Positions 13,899 through 26,201 of a DNA stretch of 64,000 nucleotides are shown piece by piece. The stretch's first letter is position 1, and each line of letters starts with the position of its first letter. The notes under the pieces are model-generated. The model worked only from the letters and a program-made list of their open reading frames with translations, was not told the origin of the DNA and did not search any database. The translations under genes were made by a program, and so were the position numbers. The stretch comes from Scytalidium lignicola (taxonomy: Eukaryota > Ascomycota > Leotiomycetes): assembly GCA_002812745.2 (NCBI GenBank), contig NCSJ02000065.1, positions 62,001-126,000 on the forward strand. Reading direction: 5' to 3'.

Positions 13899-16800
13899 TC
13901 ATTCGCTTGTGACGATAATTTGATCCACCACCGTTGCCTGCTCGTCCCTCTCCCGATTAGCCTCCCAGTTCTCTAATAATTTCCCAACTTCCTTGAATGA
14001 AACAGGTTTGGTCAGGAACAGATCGATGCCGCTGGAGAACGCCTCATTCTGATCCTGGCTACTTGCCAAACCAGTTAAGGCAATGACCAAAGCTGGCGGC
14101 GGGATCTTTGGTTTCTGAGGTTGCTGCACGAGAGGTTCGGTAGCAACCCCCCCACCGTCGCCTTCTTTCGTCATTGTCATTGGACTCGCCAGCTCAGGCG
14201 TCGAAAGAGGTGATTTCAAAATCTTCTTTCGCATGATTTCTTCCAGTGCTCGGATCTGCCTGGTCGCACCGAATCCATCTAGAATAGGCATGCTAATATC
14301 CATGAAGATGATGTCGTAGTTTGGTTCGCCATTTTCAATTCTCTCTCGGACCTTGTTTACCGCGTCAAAGCCATTATCTGCCTCATCCACGAACTCGTAC
14401 TCCCGTTTTCGTAGGTACGTCCTGAGAAGTGTCAGGTTGATTTTGTTATCATCGACGATGAGTAATTTCGGCGAATACTTGGTAATTGAAGATAAGGGGT
14501 CTGCAGTTTGGGTGGATCTGGCTAGACTCGGAATTGACGATTGAAACCTCTTCAAAGTGTCCACATTCGCATCAGTACTGGCATTATCATATTTTGGAAT
14601 CTTCGGAGTTGCTACCGGGCTTCCACGGAGAGAAGAGGCCCCGCTTTTGGGTACATAAAGCTTGTCGTCGGTTGGAAATGGAAATTCATGACTTTTCTCG
14701 ACAACAGCACTCGGCGTGGGCGATTCAAGCGCCTTTCGAGCATTGGCACTGTCAGATGCCATACGACTGTTGTCCAGTACCTCGCCACCATGAGGGCTCA
14801 GAGTAATCTCCTCGAATACTTTGCTGAGATCGCTGCTCTCATTTAGAGCAGCACCTAACTCCGACCCAAGTCCTGGTGTGAGAGCTGCGCCTTCACCTTC
14901 CAAGCATTGAATCAGTGCTCTTGCGAGCTTGAGAGGACCAACAGGCTTTGCGACGAATCCTAGATTTGTCCTTGAATAATTTTGCGACATGGCTCTATCG
15001 AAGCGAGACAAGTGTGAGCAAAGCACGAGAATTGTTGGCCTCCTTTTCAGATTTGTAGCAGACCGAGATAGTTTTGAGATGGTTGGCGGGTTGGCTTCAT
15101 TAGCTATGATAATATCGGGGCTTTGCCCAAGCGGTACAATCTGCAACCCGTACCAGTTTGTCAAGAAGTTCTTGATGGATGCTTTGAGCAACTGCGCAGT
15201 TTTGTATTCCACAGGGTCTTTGCTGTCGGTGTCAAACCCACAAACTGATACCTTTTGTCCAACAACCCTTGCCTGTAGTATGGAAATCGAATCGTCATGA
15301 TCACGAGTTATTGCGGCACTTGATTTCGATCCGGATGAATCTGCGGATTTTGGCAGTTCTCTGAGCAAGGGCAGTGAGACTTTGACCTCTTTTTGACCTG
15401 GTTAGCATATCTTTCTTCGTACAAAATCAATTGCTTTCGATATTTCATAGCACAATGCACTTACGAGTACCAGAGCCCAATTCACTCTCGATGGTGATAT
15501 TTCCTTCAAGTAAGGCGACAATACTTCGAACGATGGCAAGACCAAGGCCCGTCCCACTGGACAGAGAATTTTCCTGCGCAAAAGGGGTGAACAACTTAGA
15601 GCGAAGGAACTCGCTTGATATTCCTTTCCCCGTGTCTGTAATCGTCACAGTAACCATACATCTAAGCGTAGATTCCCCACTCCCAGGCGTATACAGACTT
15701 TCCATATTTTCTGCTTCTAGTGTAATATGTACATATCCATGCGAGGTGTACTTCAACGAATTCCCGAGCAGGTTCATGATAACTCGACGGAAAGCTCCAG
15801 GCTGTGTTGTGAAATGGTAGTTATCTACATCAACGTCAAATATGACAGAGACGTCAGAATGGGTATGTTGAGATTTTAATTCTGGATCGAGCACTTTGAG
15901 GTCGGACATTTTGCCACGAGTGCCTGGTACCATGTTGAAGCTTTGGGCCGTGACGTTTTGGAAGACGTGACCTGCAAAGACACCTTCAACAACTTCTTCA
16001 CAGACCATGGATATATCTATGTCGGCGAAAAGATTGATCATAGGAAGATCTGACTGACGCAAGGAAACTGCGCTGCCAATTTTGGGTATACTTCGTGGTA
16101 CTACCTGTTTACCTTTGCGCCAATTCTGTTCGAAATGGTTGATCTTGGAGAAGTCGAGAATGTGGTTCTGAAATTTGGTTAGTCGGGGCGTTTTGGAGAG
16201 TAATAAAAAAGACAGGGAAGGTTTGTTCGTGGCGAGCAGCACTTGAAATCAACCTTGCACTATCCCTATCCCCCTCATTCTGTGGAGGCATAGTAATTAA
16301 CGGAGAGAGAGATTTAGAGAGTGAGACTTACGATTGTATCAAGAAGCGTTCGGCCACAGCTGTCAATAGTTTCAACGAGCCCCTTCTCAAAGCTGGAATT
16401 TACCTCTTCGCCAAGGAATTCCGCACTTGCAAGTATACCATGCAAGGGAGACCTAAGCTCATGCGATATACTGCCGATGAAATCGCCTTTCTTTTGATTA
16501 GCAATCTCCGTATCCATCCGCGACACTTCAGCCATGACGGAATTCCCAAATGCAGTTAAAAAGGACAGTTCTCCCTGCCTTGACAAAATCCTCGTTGGTT
16601 CGGTAGACCATGCAAAGCAACCACTCAGCCATCGCGATCGAGAGGCATCCCATAACGGTACAAAGAGCAACTGACGTACCCCTTGAAAATGCTGCAGCAG
16701 GAATTTAGCATCAGCCTTGATGCGATCACCCCGAATCTTTCTGCGGATGACTTCTCTAGCATTCTGACTAGCATCCGGTTTTCGAGCTAATCTGGCATCG

Positions 16801-18639
16801 TCTTCGGAGGAGGACGAGACGAATCCGTCGGTATCAAAAGTCCAGAGCTTCCCGCGTGGATATCGACGTATGAGGCTATGGAGTGACTTTTCATTAAATG
16901 GAACATATTGATGGGTGCCAGGGTATGGATCACCGTGGATCGAAGAATTTGCCGAAGTTGAGAAGCCAAGTACCTCTACTGGTTTGGTACTTTCTATGGA
17001 TGACCTGGAGAAGATTCCTTTGGTGGAAGGAACATTTTCGACACTAGGGAGATCGGTGGAAGATTGACGGTGCGGTATTACCATCTCATTTTCCTCAATG
17101 GGGTCTGTAGGTGAATATGTCTCCTCGCCGCTCGCTTGACTCTCGTCTCGGGATGGCGCACGAGTCCGGTCAAGCTTCGGGTTATAAGTGTTGAAGCCTC
17201 TCTGTGCATCATAAAAGACTGCACCATCAACCTCAAACGCTTCTCTTATAAGGTTTGCTGCTCTGGAGAATAGCACTTTCATGGCTGAAGATTCTGCTTC
17301 TACTCCAAACTTGCTTTGCGAATCTCTCCTTGCCCGGACCACAATACGAGTATCAGCGGGGAAAGTAGTGTGTGTGTCGGATTCGGACTGGATGCTGCTT
17401 TGAGAGGTTATGGTAGAGGAAGCAAATATAGCTTCTTGATTCTTTGTAACAACTGCCGAGTATTCTCTCTCTTTCTGCTCGATATTGCTCACCGAACCCT
17501 GGGATCGGACAGAACTGGTCTTTGATTTCGAGAAGCCAAGACCGAGGCCAAGTTCGGAAGGAGGAGGGTGAGCAGCGTATCCTTCTTCCACCTCCACTTC
17601 TGATTCGATGAGCTCAGAGCGGCCCTCAACGAATGATGCAAGACCACGGCTCATCTTGACCGCTCGACGATGTTCTTCCACCTCTCGGACCATTTCCAGG
17701 TGCTTCATGATGGTTGTCGCCATGGTGCCCATGAAGTGGATCTGTTCCTTCGTTAAGCCTAAGTGTGGCCTGTCATCCAAAACCAGTAAAGTTCCAATAG
17801 GTATTCCTCGTTTTGTTATCAGTGGCACTCCAGCATAATACCGGAAAAATGGGTATCCTTCGATGAAAGAGGCATCTTTGTAAAATTTGTCTTTGCTTAG
17901 GTCATCCACTATGAAATAAGGATATTCTCCAGTGGTCGTTGGCGGGAGAGAAATCGTCCTAGATATTTAGCAAAAGAANTTTTTTAATATATAATCTCGA
18001 CCCAGATCTGAGCTGTACTTACCTCTCGCATATCCGTCCCGCCTTAGCGGCGGAAGTGCATCCTGCCCACACATCATCTCCTCGATCATGCTGGGTGTTG
18101 TCCATCAAGTCTAGCGTCTTGGTACTCTCAGCGATGAGATATTGCGTATCTCCATCTATGACGCTGAACCATACATGTTAGTTCTTGATTTTTGGTGAAG
18201 GGGAACACTGCATGCTTGCTGACTCTACCTTATTAGCGATCTCTGGGCTCCTGTTCGCCATGCTACCAGCTGGCAAAAGGCCGTGAGGGCGGTATCAGGC
18301 GAAGAAATCTTGCCCCGGGACGCGGCATCCTGGACATGAGTCCCTGGTAGGAATTCTCTGGGCTGTTTCTTGGACTCTGGCTCTTGCTCTGGCTCCTGAA
18401 CAGCTATTGATGGCGATGGCTGTACCGGGTGTCTGGCTTCGGGGACGGGCACTGCAATTGAGGGTTGAAAGTATCTGAAGAAAATGTCAGCTTGCAAGTC
18501 GAGATGGGGCTCGTAAGCCTGCTAGTCGCCAAGCCAAACGCTGTTGTGCTGTGTCGTACTTGTATAATTCCCTTGCTCTTGCGCTATCCGAGACGCCATC
18601 TGCGTGCGACAGGACCGTGTTGGAGGCGAGAGCCGCCAT
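13899..18639 (-). CDS. Hybrid sensor histidine kinase with GAF domain and C-terminal receiver
   Basis: Cytosolic two-component sensor expected to pass phosphate through an HPt protein to response regulators. Six exons: 18560-18639, 18229-18474, 18023-18163, 16332-17958, 15465-16167, 13899-15397. They give 1431 residues. A GAF-like sensor spans roughly residues 90-260 (stretches DTQYLIAEST and GVPLITKRGIPIGTLLVLDD). The H-box SHELRSPLHGIL has phosphoacceptor His655. HATPase_c shows the N-box (Asn830/834), G1 DTGKG (876-880) and G2 GTGLGL (903-908). The receiver has Asp1248-Asp1249, phosphoacceptor Asp1299 in FMDISMP, and Lys1396. Between kinase and receiver, residues about 975-1092 look like a degenerate receiver that keeps the AKP motif at 1082-1084 but has no clear phosphoacceptor. 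The short first exon ends in an Arg-rich ARARELYK run joining directly to YFQPS, a junction typical of this fungal kinase group. The signal sensed is unknown. Confidence 0.92.
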
Positions 18640-19597
18640 CTGTCTCGACAACCCGAGTGACTTGGGCTATGTGCAACCTTTACCTAAAGACAAGTGTCAG
18701 CGGCGATGCAATTGCAATTGCCGGAACTACGGCCAGCCGTCCTGGGGTGGAACACGGCAGTTGAACTGAAAGCGGCGTGCGCCTGTGTTCTGGACAGAGG
18801 TCAAGATAAGGTTGTTGAAGATGGGGGATCTAGAGCTGTAGACAAGGCTCTAAGGCATCGATTGCGAGTTGAGCTGACTACTGTGCAAAGTAGTGCCGCT
18901 GCGGAATTAGTAAGAGGAGAGGAAGCCACGGAAGCCAGGAACAGGCGCGGGGAAAGACAGAAAGCCCTTGGACGAGGCAACGAGGGGGGCGCGCCAGTGA
19001 TTGGTCAACATTCGCCTTGGGGGAGCGTAGTTGAGATCAAGGTCCTATTTAACTGGCACGACTGGTAAGGTGAAGGCGAAGGCGAGACAGCGGGGCTGTA
19101 GAGCCTACTCCGTATATTCTTCAGTTCAGCAAATCGGGGGTTGGCAGAAGCAGCGGCGGGCAATTCTGGAGGGGAATCCAGAGAGCACAAGTGACCATAC
19201 AGCACAACGTATTAGGGGGGTTGGAGAGAGAAGTGCCAATAGTAGTCGGGCAGAAGAGGAGGCAAGAAGTAGGATGTAGGAGTAGGGAGGAAGGTGGTTG
19301 CGCTCTGCCCTCTTACCCTCTTACTCTCTTACTTCTCTTGCCCTCTCCGACACCGAAAGGGGAGAAGCAAACGAAAGATGATGATGCGACCCGGGGCTGA
19401 ACCCAGCGGCACCTACGTCAGCCTGCAGTGCAGAGACTTTTAGCGACCGGCAAGGCACCAGGGATACCGCTTCTTAGTTTCCCTCGGACTGGAGTGACGC
19501 GTTAGTCAGCAACGCCCTGGTTTAAGGGTCTGGCATGACGGGGTTGTCTGGGCTGTCCTGTCGATCCGCATCGAAAACTCACGGTAAGGGAGGAAAA

Positions 19598-19640
<43 letters not shown>

Positions 19641-20359
19641 CAAACTGGTTCTAGTCAGTTGTAATGGTGTCCCATCTACAACTATAATCTAACGGTGGAT
19701 ACTCGTACCTTAACCTAATCCATCCCTTGGAATACTTTACTTATGTGAGATCATCTACGGAGTATTTAGGTTCGTTAGTACTGTACTGTGTAGTAACGAG
19801 ACCAATGGCATTGAAAGAATGTCATGATCAAAGGCAGCAGCCACTTTGGAGCTTTGAATCACCTGCGAAAGTTCACGTGATGTATGCTAAGCATGGATTA
19901 ATTTACTGCATTAAACCTGGAGCTACTCCGTATTGGGTTTGCATAACTTATACGCCATACGGATAAATTATGAATTGTGTGGGATGGTGGTGATGCGATT
20001 ACATAATCCTCACTTTCTGCCTCACAGTCCAGGCCATAACTTGTGGTCGGGATGCAACCACCAAAGCAGCGTCATGGAGTGTTGCGTTAGCTAATACGGA
20101 ACCCTTCTTTCTTCCCGGCCGCCCAAAATTCCAATTCCTGCTGGCACCACGCCACGAGCCTCTTAGACTCCTAAAACATATATTTCAAAGCGCAGGAGAT
20201 TTGCCTTCTCTGCTTCTTATTGGCCGACTCCAATAGCTACCACAGTCTTGCCGATTTAGTGTGGTTTCATACGCTTGAACGGAAGGTCTCCTCCCACCCA
20301 TATCTACTATACCAACTCCCACCACGCATCACCACCACCACTACCACCAACCCACCAAC
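18640..20359. other. Divergent intergenic region, histidine kinase / Zn2Cys6 factor
   Basis: Upstream region shared by the two divergent regulators. It is GC-rich on the kinase side and AT-rich on the other. It contains a (GA)18 tract and three exact copies of TACGGAGTA or its complement (19106-19114, 19756-19764, 19924-19932). No open frame has protein-like composition. No tRNA could be supported. Confidence 0.6.
19600..19636 (+). repeat. (GA)18 dinucleotide microsatellite
   Basis: A perfect 37-nt GA tract lies about 960 bp upstream of the kinase start and 720 bp upstream of the Zn2Cys6 start. Homopurine GA tracts are length-variable and can exclude nucleosomes; whether it matters here is inference. 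Confidence 0.95.
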
Positions 20360-22768
20360 ATGACTGCCAACGTTGAAGACGCCCACAGACCAGACGAGCT
20401 GGCCAAGCCACCAAGAAAGAGAAAGCGGGTCGTCATATCCTGTACGGAATGCCATCGCCGCAAACAAAAGGTCTTCGAACCAACCCCGCACTGGCTCTCT
20501 ATTATTCTACGATGATACTGACGCTTCCAGTGCGATCGATTATCTCCATGTTCGAACTGCGTCACTCGGAACAAGCAGTCAGCATGCCACTACGAAAACG
20601 AGCCCGGGAGAAAACAACAATTGCTGGAGGATGCTGCCAACAACTCGGACGATTGCGGCGCCTTAGGCATGTCCACGCACATCAGGATAGACGACGACTC
20701 GGCAGCCCAGATAACCGCTTTGGGATATGCAAAGTCGAACTCAACTAGCACCCTGGGAATCTTCAGGAAGATTGACCGAGTGGGCCAAGATGGATCTCCT
20801 TCGATCCCCAATCATCCATCGCAGACGGGGGAATACAATGGCTTGCGCGAGAAGTACAAGAGTCTTATCCGACAGTTACCGGCCAAGCCATATATGGAAA
20901 GTCTCATCGAAACTTACTTTCGCGAAGTAAACATTCAATACGACTCCATTCACGAGGAGGTTTTCAGGGAGCAGCTAGAAAACTGGAACGAGCTACCTTT
21001 TTCCGACATCAACAAAGGGCCACAGGAGCTACCGGGAAACATGAGGTTCTTTCCGGCGCTGCTTTTCCAAATGGCCGCTCTCGCCCTTCATTTTCAACCT
21101 GTCAACTACGACCCAAGTCTCGATTCTCTAAAGTATGCGGCTGGCATGTCGTTTGATGACCTTGCTACCGATTATAGCGAGTCCGGCTCCGCGATTCTGA
21201 ACCTATTGGGTAAGAGAAATACAACCCTTGTCACCGTCCAGGCCGGATTCCTGAGAACCACGTTCCTCAAGAATTGCGGCATGGTACCTGAGAGTTGGCA
21301 TTCCTTATCGTCAACCATTAGAGATGCCCAGGAGATTGGATTGCATAAGGATCGACTCGATCACCGTCCTCGAACGCAAGAAGAATACAACTGTTACCAG
21401 TGGCAGGTAGAAGACCGACGGAGACTTTGGCTGATACTGTCCATCTGGGATGTCCATATGGCTCTTGTTCTAGGTAGACCGACCACCATTGACCCACGGG
21501 ACGGAAGGCCAACATTCCCAATTGATTCGGTGGCTGTGGAGAACCGAAAGGCCGAACCGCCTATAAAACGGAAAGATAGCGATCATCCCACACCATTGTC
21601 AGCGCTCTTATGGAATGCCGAACTCGGAGCTCCTTTGTGGGATATTCTCAATCTGGAGAGAGAAGGTCCCCGTCAGAGTGATAGTGTTAAGGTAGAGAAG
21701 ATGCACAAACTGATTAATCAGGTGATCGCCCACGCTCCTGCATGCTTTCGATCCAAGGATCCAGATACTAGGTTTGATAATCATCCAAAGTGCTATTGGC
21801 TTGTTCGGTCAAGACTAGTGCTTGAGAATTCTGCTGCCTTCACCGTCATGGCGCTGCATCGACCCTATATCTTCACGAACTCAAATAGTCGGACTGCGGC
21901 TCTCAAAGCGGGACTTGATATCCTGCGTGCACAACGATGTCATTTCAAGCTCCTTGAGGAGCAGCACTATAAAATGTTTACTCTGGTACTGAATACCTTT
22001 GACGCAATAGTCTTGGTTGCAGCCGTCTATATTTTGTATCCCCAAGAAAATAGGGAATATCTAGAAGATGCCTTGCAACATTTCGGGTGGGGGATGGAGA
22101 GATTTCATACCATATCTGACAGGAATCACATGGCCCAGGCCGCGCTCAATGTCCTGAAAGCCGTCTACGTACGCTTAAAAAAGGCAGTGGGATGCCCTAA
22201 AGGAGGCTGCAAACTACCATTACTTGTTGATCCTCAACTTTGTGGCACTCCTGGTAATAATCCAACAACATCACCACCAACACCAGCTGCAACTGTAACA
22301 CCTGCGACTACAGCAAGTCCGTCCATTGATCTAACAACAAGGTCATCACGACCCTCCGAATCCTCCATCTCTAGTCTTAATCCACTCACCAACACTACTT
22401 CCACTACTACGTCCCCCAATCAATCCTCCGCTCATCCACTCTCCATCTCAAGCCTAACTTCCCCTACACCGGACCCAATTCCATGGAACGACCTTTCCAC
22501 CAGTATGAACATGTCGATGCCCTCGTCGATGCCCCCAAGCTTCGATTTCAGCAACATTACTCCCCTCCAGCCCATGCATGACCTTCTCTACAACGATCTG
22601 ACGGGTTTCGCCGACCCTCAAATCCAGCTAGATACGCTACAGAATGGAACTGGGCCTAATCTAGAGGATGATTTGCTAAATGGACAGAATGTAGAGGGCG
22701 CATGGCAATTTGAGGGTGATTTTGGAAGCGATAGTTTCTGGGGATTCATGAATACATACAATCCTTGA
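20360..22768 (+). CDS. Zn2Cys6 transcription factor with Ser/Thr/Pro-rich C-terminus
   Basis: Nuclear regulator, target unknown. Exon 1 is 20360-20470 and exon 2 is 20531-22768, giving 782 residues. The 60-nt intron uses an unusual but valid GT donor (GTCTTC) and ends CAG. It lies between the basic stretch and the third Cys, a very common intron position in this family. Cluster cysteines are 28, 31, 38, 44, 47 and 56 (CX2CX6CX5CX2CX8C), preceded by a basic run PPRKRKR that may be a nuclear localisation signal. The fungal_trans domain covers roughly residues 130-500, including RRRLWLILSIWDVHMALVLG. After about residue 560 the protein becomes low-complexity Ser/Thr/Pro and then Met/Pro-rich, consistent with an activation domain. 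The gene is transcribed divergently from the hybrid kinase. Confidence 0.9.
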
Positions 22769-24485
22769 TCAGTGGTTGTTACAACAAGGTATTTAGTGAT
22801 TTTTACGGATTTGGAAGGGAGGGCAAGAAAAATGCCAAAGAGGAAAATTTACCTCCATTTTTAGGGCGTTGAGCAANTTTTTTTAAAAATATATACCTCG
22901 ATTACTCCAAGGATTTTTAATGCGAGGATGGAATGGAACGAGCGTTGAGCAATGGGATTGGGAAACAAAAATGACAGAGAAGGAATCAAAAGTTCAAACG
23001 AATTTTTTTGATGATTAAGTACTCTGGTTCTGTACTAGGGCAGCAGCTTAGATTATGTGCATANTTTTTTTCACACAAATATAAGAAAATATTATAATGA
23101 ATATGATGATTAAATGAAATATATTATATATCATAAAAGCGGGGTTTTCATAGTCGCAAAACTAACATCCTAGGTCAGAATGCTTAGATAGTCACGAGCG
23201 GGAAATCATGTGACCCATACAGGTAAAGGTAGACTAAGTTATAATTTAAATTATGTTCTATTTAAATTACACTCAAAAGTAATTTGAAATTATTAAAAGA
23301 ATACTCAAGCAACATAAGTGTCCTTTACATTAACTCAAGTCGTATTTAATCAAATTATCAAACGGTGTTAAATAGTTATGTACAACGCGATTTTTTCTAG
23401 CCAAAGAAGTAGAAAAATTAAGGACCCCCAATCAAGCAATCCAACAGAAACTCAAATATTCTAGAAAGAACTAGTTTATAAGTTCTCTGTTAGCGCAAGA
23501 AGCTCAAGAGATTGTCCAATCAATTACAGAAGTTCAAGAAGTGGTAGAAGTCTCAATCAAATCTTTCTTTCAATATCTTGAGAAAACTTGCTAGAACTAT
23601 AACGACGGCTACTAAAGCGCTTAGAATGTGGAATTGTAAGACATAAAAGATATAAGTGCCCTAATTTAACTAAGAACTCAATATATTGTGATATTTCTTG
23701 TTTGCAGTTAAATATTTGGTGTTGAATATTCAGGTGGTGGGGACGTGATTTGACAGACCGGGTGGTCCGACAGACCAGTAGCGATCGGACTCTACGACAT
23801 AGATCCTAGGCAGTTATGCATTCAATTCTCATACATGGCAATGAAAATAACTGTCCCACATGCATCACAATGTAACATGGCGCCTTGGACACATCCCCGG
23901 AACTCATCTCCACAAACGGACAAGATAATATGCAAAGCCTATTTCTATACTGCGATCTCTATCTAGTATTACCAATCCTCAAAGCTCTTATCAGTATATA
24001 GAATTAGCCGCGGTATGAGCTGGTGTTGTTAACGGTGAGCTCACGTGCGGTATGAGTTAAACTTTTTCTCCTGGATTGGGATAACATGATTCGATGAGTA
24101 CAACGAGATCAGTTTGATAAACATTGGCTATTATCCATAATCTAGTTATATCTGAAAAGACTTTGGAAACCTAACATGGCCTTCAAAATACATTCATCGT
24201 CTACTAGGATATCGAGTAATAAAAACAGGTGTTTCCCAACAACCAGATATATTATCAAATGTTCATGGCAAACAGCTTGATAACATTTCTTCTTTTATTA
24301 GTAGCTCATATTCCATTTGTCGACTCGCAGTAAAATGCGAAGTCATATCTCTCGGACCCAGAATATACTCTATTTGAACAGAAATAGACAGCCCATTGGT
24401 TCAATTTTGGTGTCTATAGACTAGCCAGAAGACTTTCACTAGGGATCACTCATAATAAACATAGCTACTTGAGAGCCCTAACAAG
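22769..24485. other. AT-rich gene-poor region
   Basis: No supported coding sequence. About 22,860-23,720 is strongly AT-rich with isolated Ns at 22877 and 23064 beside T runs. The rest is unremarkable apart from a CGG-N5-CCG element at 23759-23769. The composition would fit decayed or mutated repeat DNA, but I see no recognisable element. Confidence 0.6.
23759..23769. promoter_or_regulatory. CGG-N5-CCG inverted triplet (possible Zn2Cys6 site)
   Basis: An inverted CGG pair with a 5-nt spacer, followed directly by ACAGA. The same element plus the same ACAGA extension occurs at 26497-26507, on the other side of the Atg22-like gene. Inverted CGG triplets are classical binding sites for dimeric zinc-cluster factors. 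The bare pattern is expected by chance about 16 times in 64 kb, so support is weak. Confidence 0.2.
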
Positions 24486-26201
24486 TTATACGGAACTCTT
24501 CTTAACAGACATGCTTGAAACTTGTTCACTGTTCTGACAAACAATCCCCAAATCCGTCCCGTACCCCTCAATGACCTGAAGAGCAGCGGCTTCTTTGGCC
24601 AAAAACTCGGCCTGCTCCAGTTGTGACTTTTCCACATCAACAAACCAGATGATCACTGCGGCAAAGAGCGATAAGCCAAAGAGAAAATAGAATGGTGTTG
24701 AACTATTACCGCTTGGCGTAGCTTGGATGATAGCAGTAGATACCAAGGGACCAATGAACGAACTCGTCTTTCCAATGACTGAGAAGAGCGCGAAGAATAA
24801 GAATTCCTTTCCTCGAGGGGTGACTTCCGATATCATAATCTGCGAGTATGAATACCAAGGACAGATGATTGCACTATAATAGATGTCATACACCCACATC
24901 TCCCACAAGTTGTGGAACCCGAATTTATCAGTCCAGATGCCTATCATGCCCCAGATGTCGAGGAGGATAATACTCCCTACGATAATATTGAACATGAATT
25001 TGACAGAGAGCTTGTAGTGTTTTTGAGCCCACCAGAAGCTGTAGATTCCAACGGCTTGAGCAGCAATACCAGCTAGTAATAGGTAAGTTAATTGGAGACT
25101 GTTGTAGGCAACGATTTGGTTTTGCAGTGTATTGATAACAGTGACAGCCGTATTGAGAGAATCTCCAAGTAGGAAATAGCCTTCATTTGTATAAGTAATG
25201 ATCTTAAAATTCTTAAAGTAGCATCCTTGGGAAGCTTACCGATAAGGTACAGCAAGGACTGTTTCAGTTGATAGATCTGCTTCATCGCTCGAACAAGCTG
25301 CCAAAACCCAACCATAAACATATTCATCCCAGCTGGAATCTTCTGGCCAGGCCTCCTCTTTTCAAAGAGGAACCATGGAATTGCACTCAGGAGCCATACA
25401 CCAGATGCAAATGCAACCAGAACGCTCAGTCCATAATTATTATTCTCCACCGAATCATTGACTTTCATCCCCCACATAATGCCTACAATNGATAGCCAGA
25501 ATCACAATCTCACCTATAGACTGAATATAAAAGGCCATGTTCGAAATCTCAGATCTCTTGAGCGCATCTGCACGGTCGTACTCGATCCTCGAAATACCCC
25601 CATTCGCAAGCTCCTCAGCCTTCTGGCGCATCTCAGGCGTATTGCGCGCCAGACCTGGGAAAGCTGCGGTCCAGAAGGTGATGGTAGTTTGATACGCAAT
25701 CAGACCAACGAGATACAAGCCAGTGCCAATTTCCCATTTCGCAGCGTCGTGGGCTCCCAGCCAGCCAAACCCGACTCCCCATGCGACAAGAGAGCATGCG
25801 ATGAGGATTGTAGGACGCCACGTTCCATAATCTGCAAAGCTGCCAAGGACGAGAAATATGACGCTTTGGATGGCAAAGCTGATGCCATTTACAAGAAGCA
25901 CGATGGATACAATGGTCCTGTCGGCGCCGGCAAAATGTAGGGTTTCGCTGTCACCAGCGGCTTGGTAGAGGAGGTTCTGAAACGCGGTTGGGGCAAAGTT
26001 GAAGAGTGAGAGGCCGTTGTCACCTATATAGTAGGCGTAGTAACTCCAGATCTCTTTACGGGTGGTTTCGAGCTCTGGGTTGAACTGGTCGGGCGCAATG
26101 GGATGAGACTCATTTGTGTTGTAACCTATGAGAACGTCGTTCTTCATTGGGTCAATTACGGCTTCAGACTCAAAAGCGACGCCTGGATCAGACGAAACCA
26201 T
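24486..26201 (-). CDS. Atg22-like major facilitator, reading frame interrupted by an N
   Basis: Multi-pass membrane transporter of the Atg22/UMF1-like branch of the MFS; relatives act at the vacuole in releasing amino acids after autophagy, but substrate and location here are inferred. Exons are 25240-26201 and 24486-25180. With the single N at 25490 ignored the protein is 551 residues; with it counted the frame breaks between EIVILAI and VGIMWGM. The intron (GTAAGC...AAG) splits a Gly codon in a membrane segment. N-terminal stretches include YYAYYIGDNGLSLFNFAP and ADYGTWRP, and about 11-12 hydrophobic segments can be counted. A central hydrophilic loop (ARNTPEMRQKAEELANGG) is typical of this group. 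This is a fungal paralogue group, so it need not be the canonical Atg22. Confidence 0.82.

Noticed and set aside
22769..24485. A decayed transposon in the AT-rich stretch
   Set aside because: No terminal repeats, target duplication or transposase fragments could be seen, so only the composition is reported.
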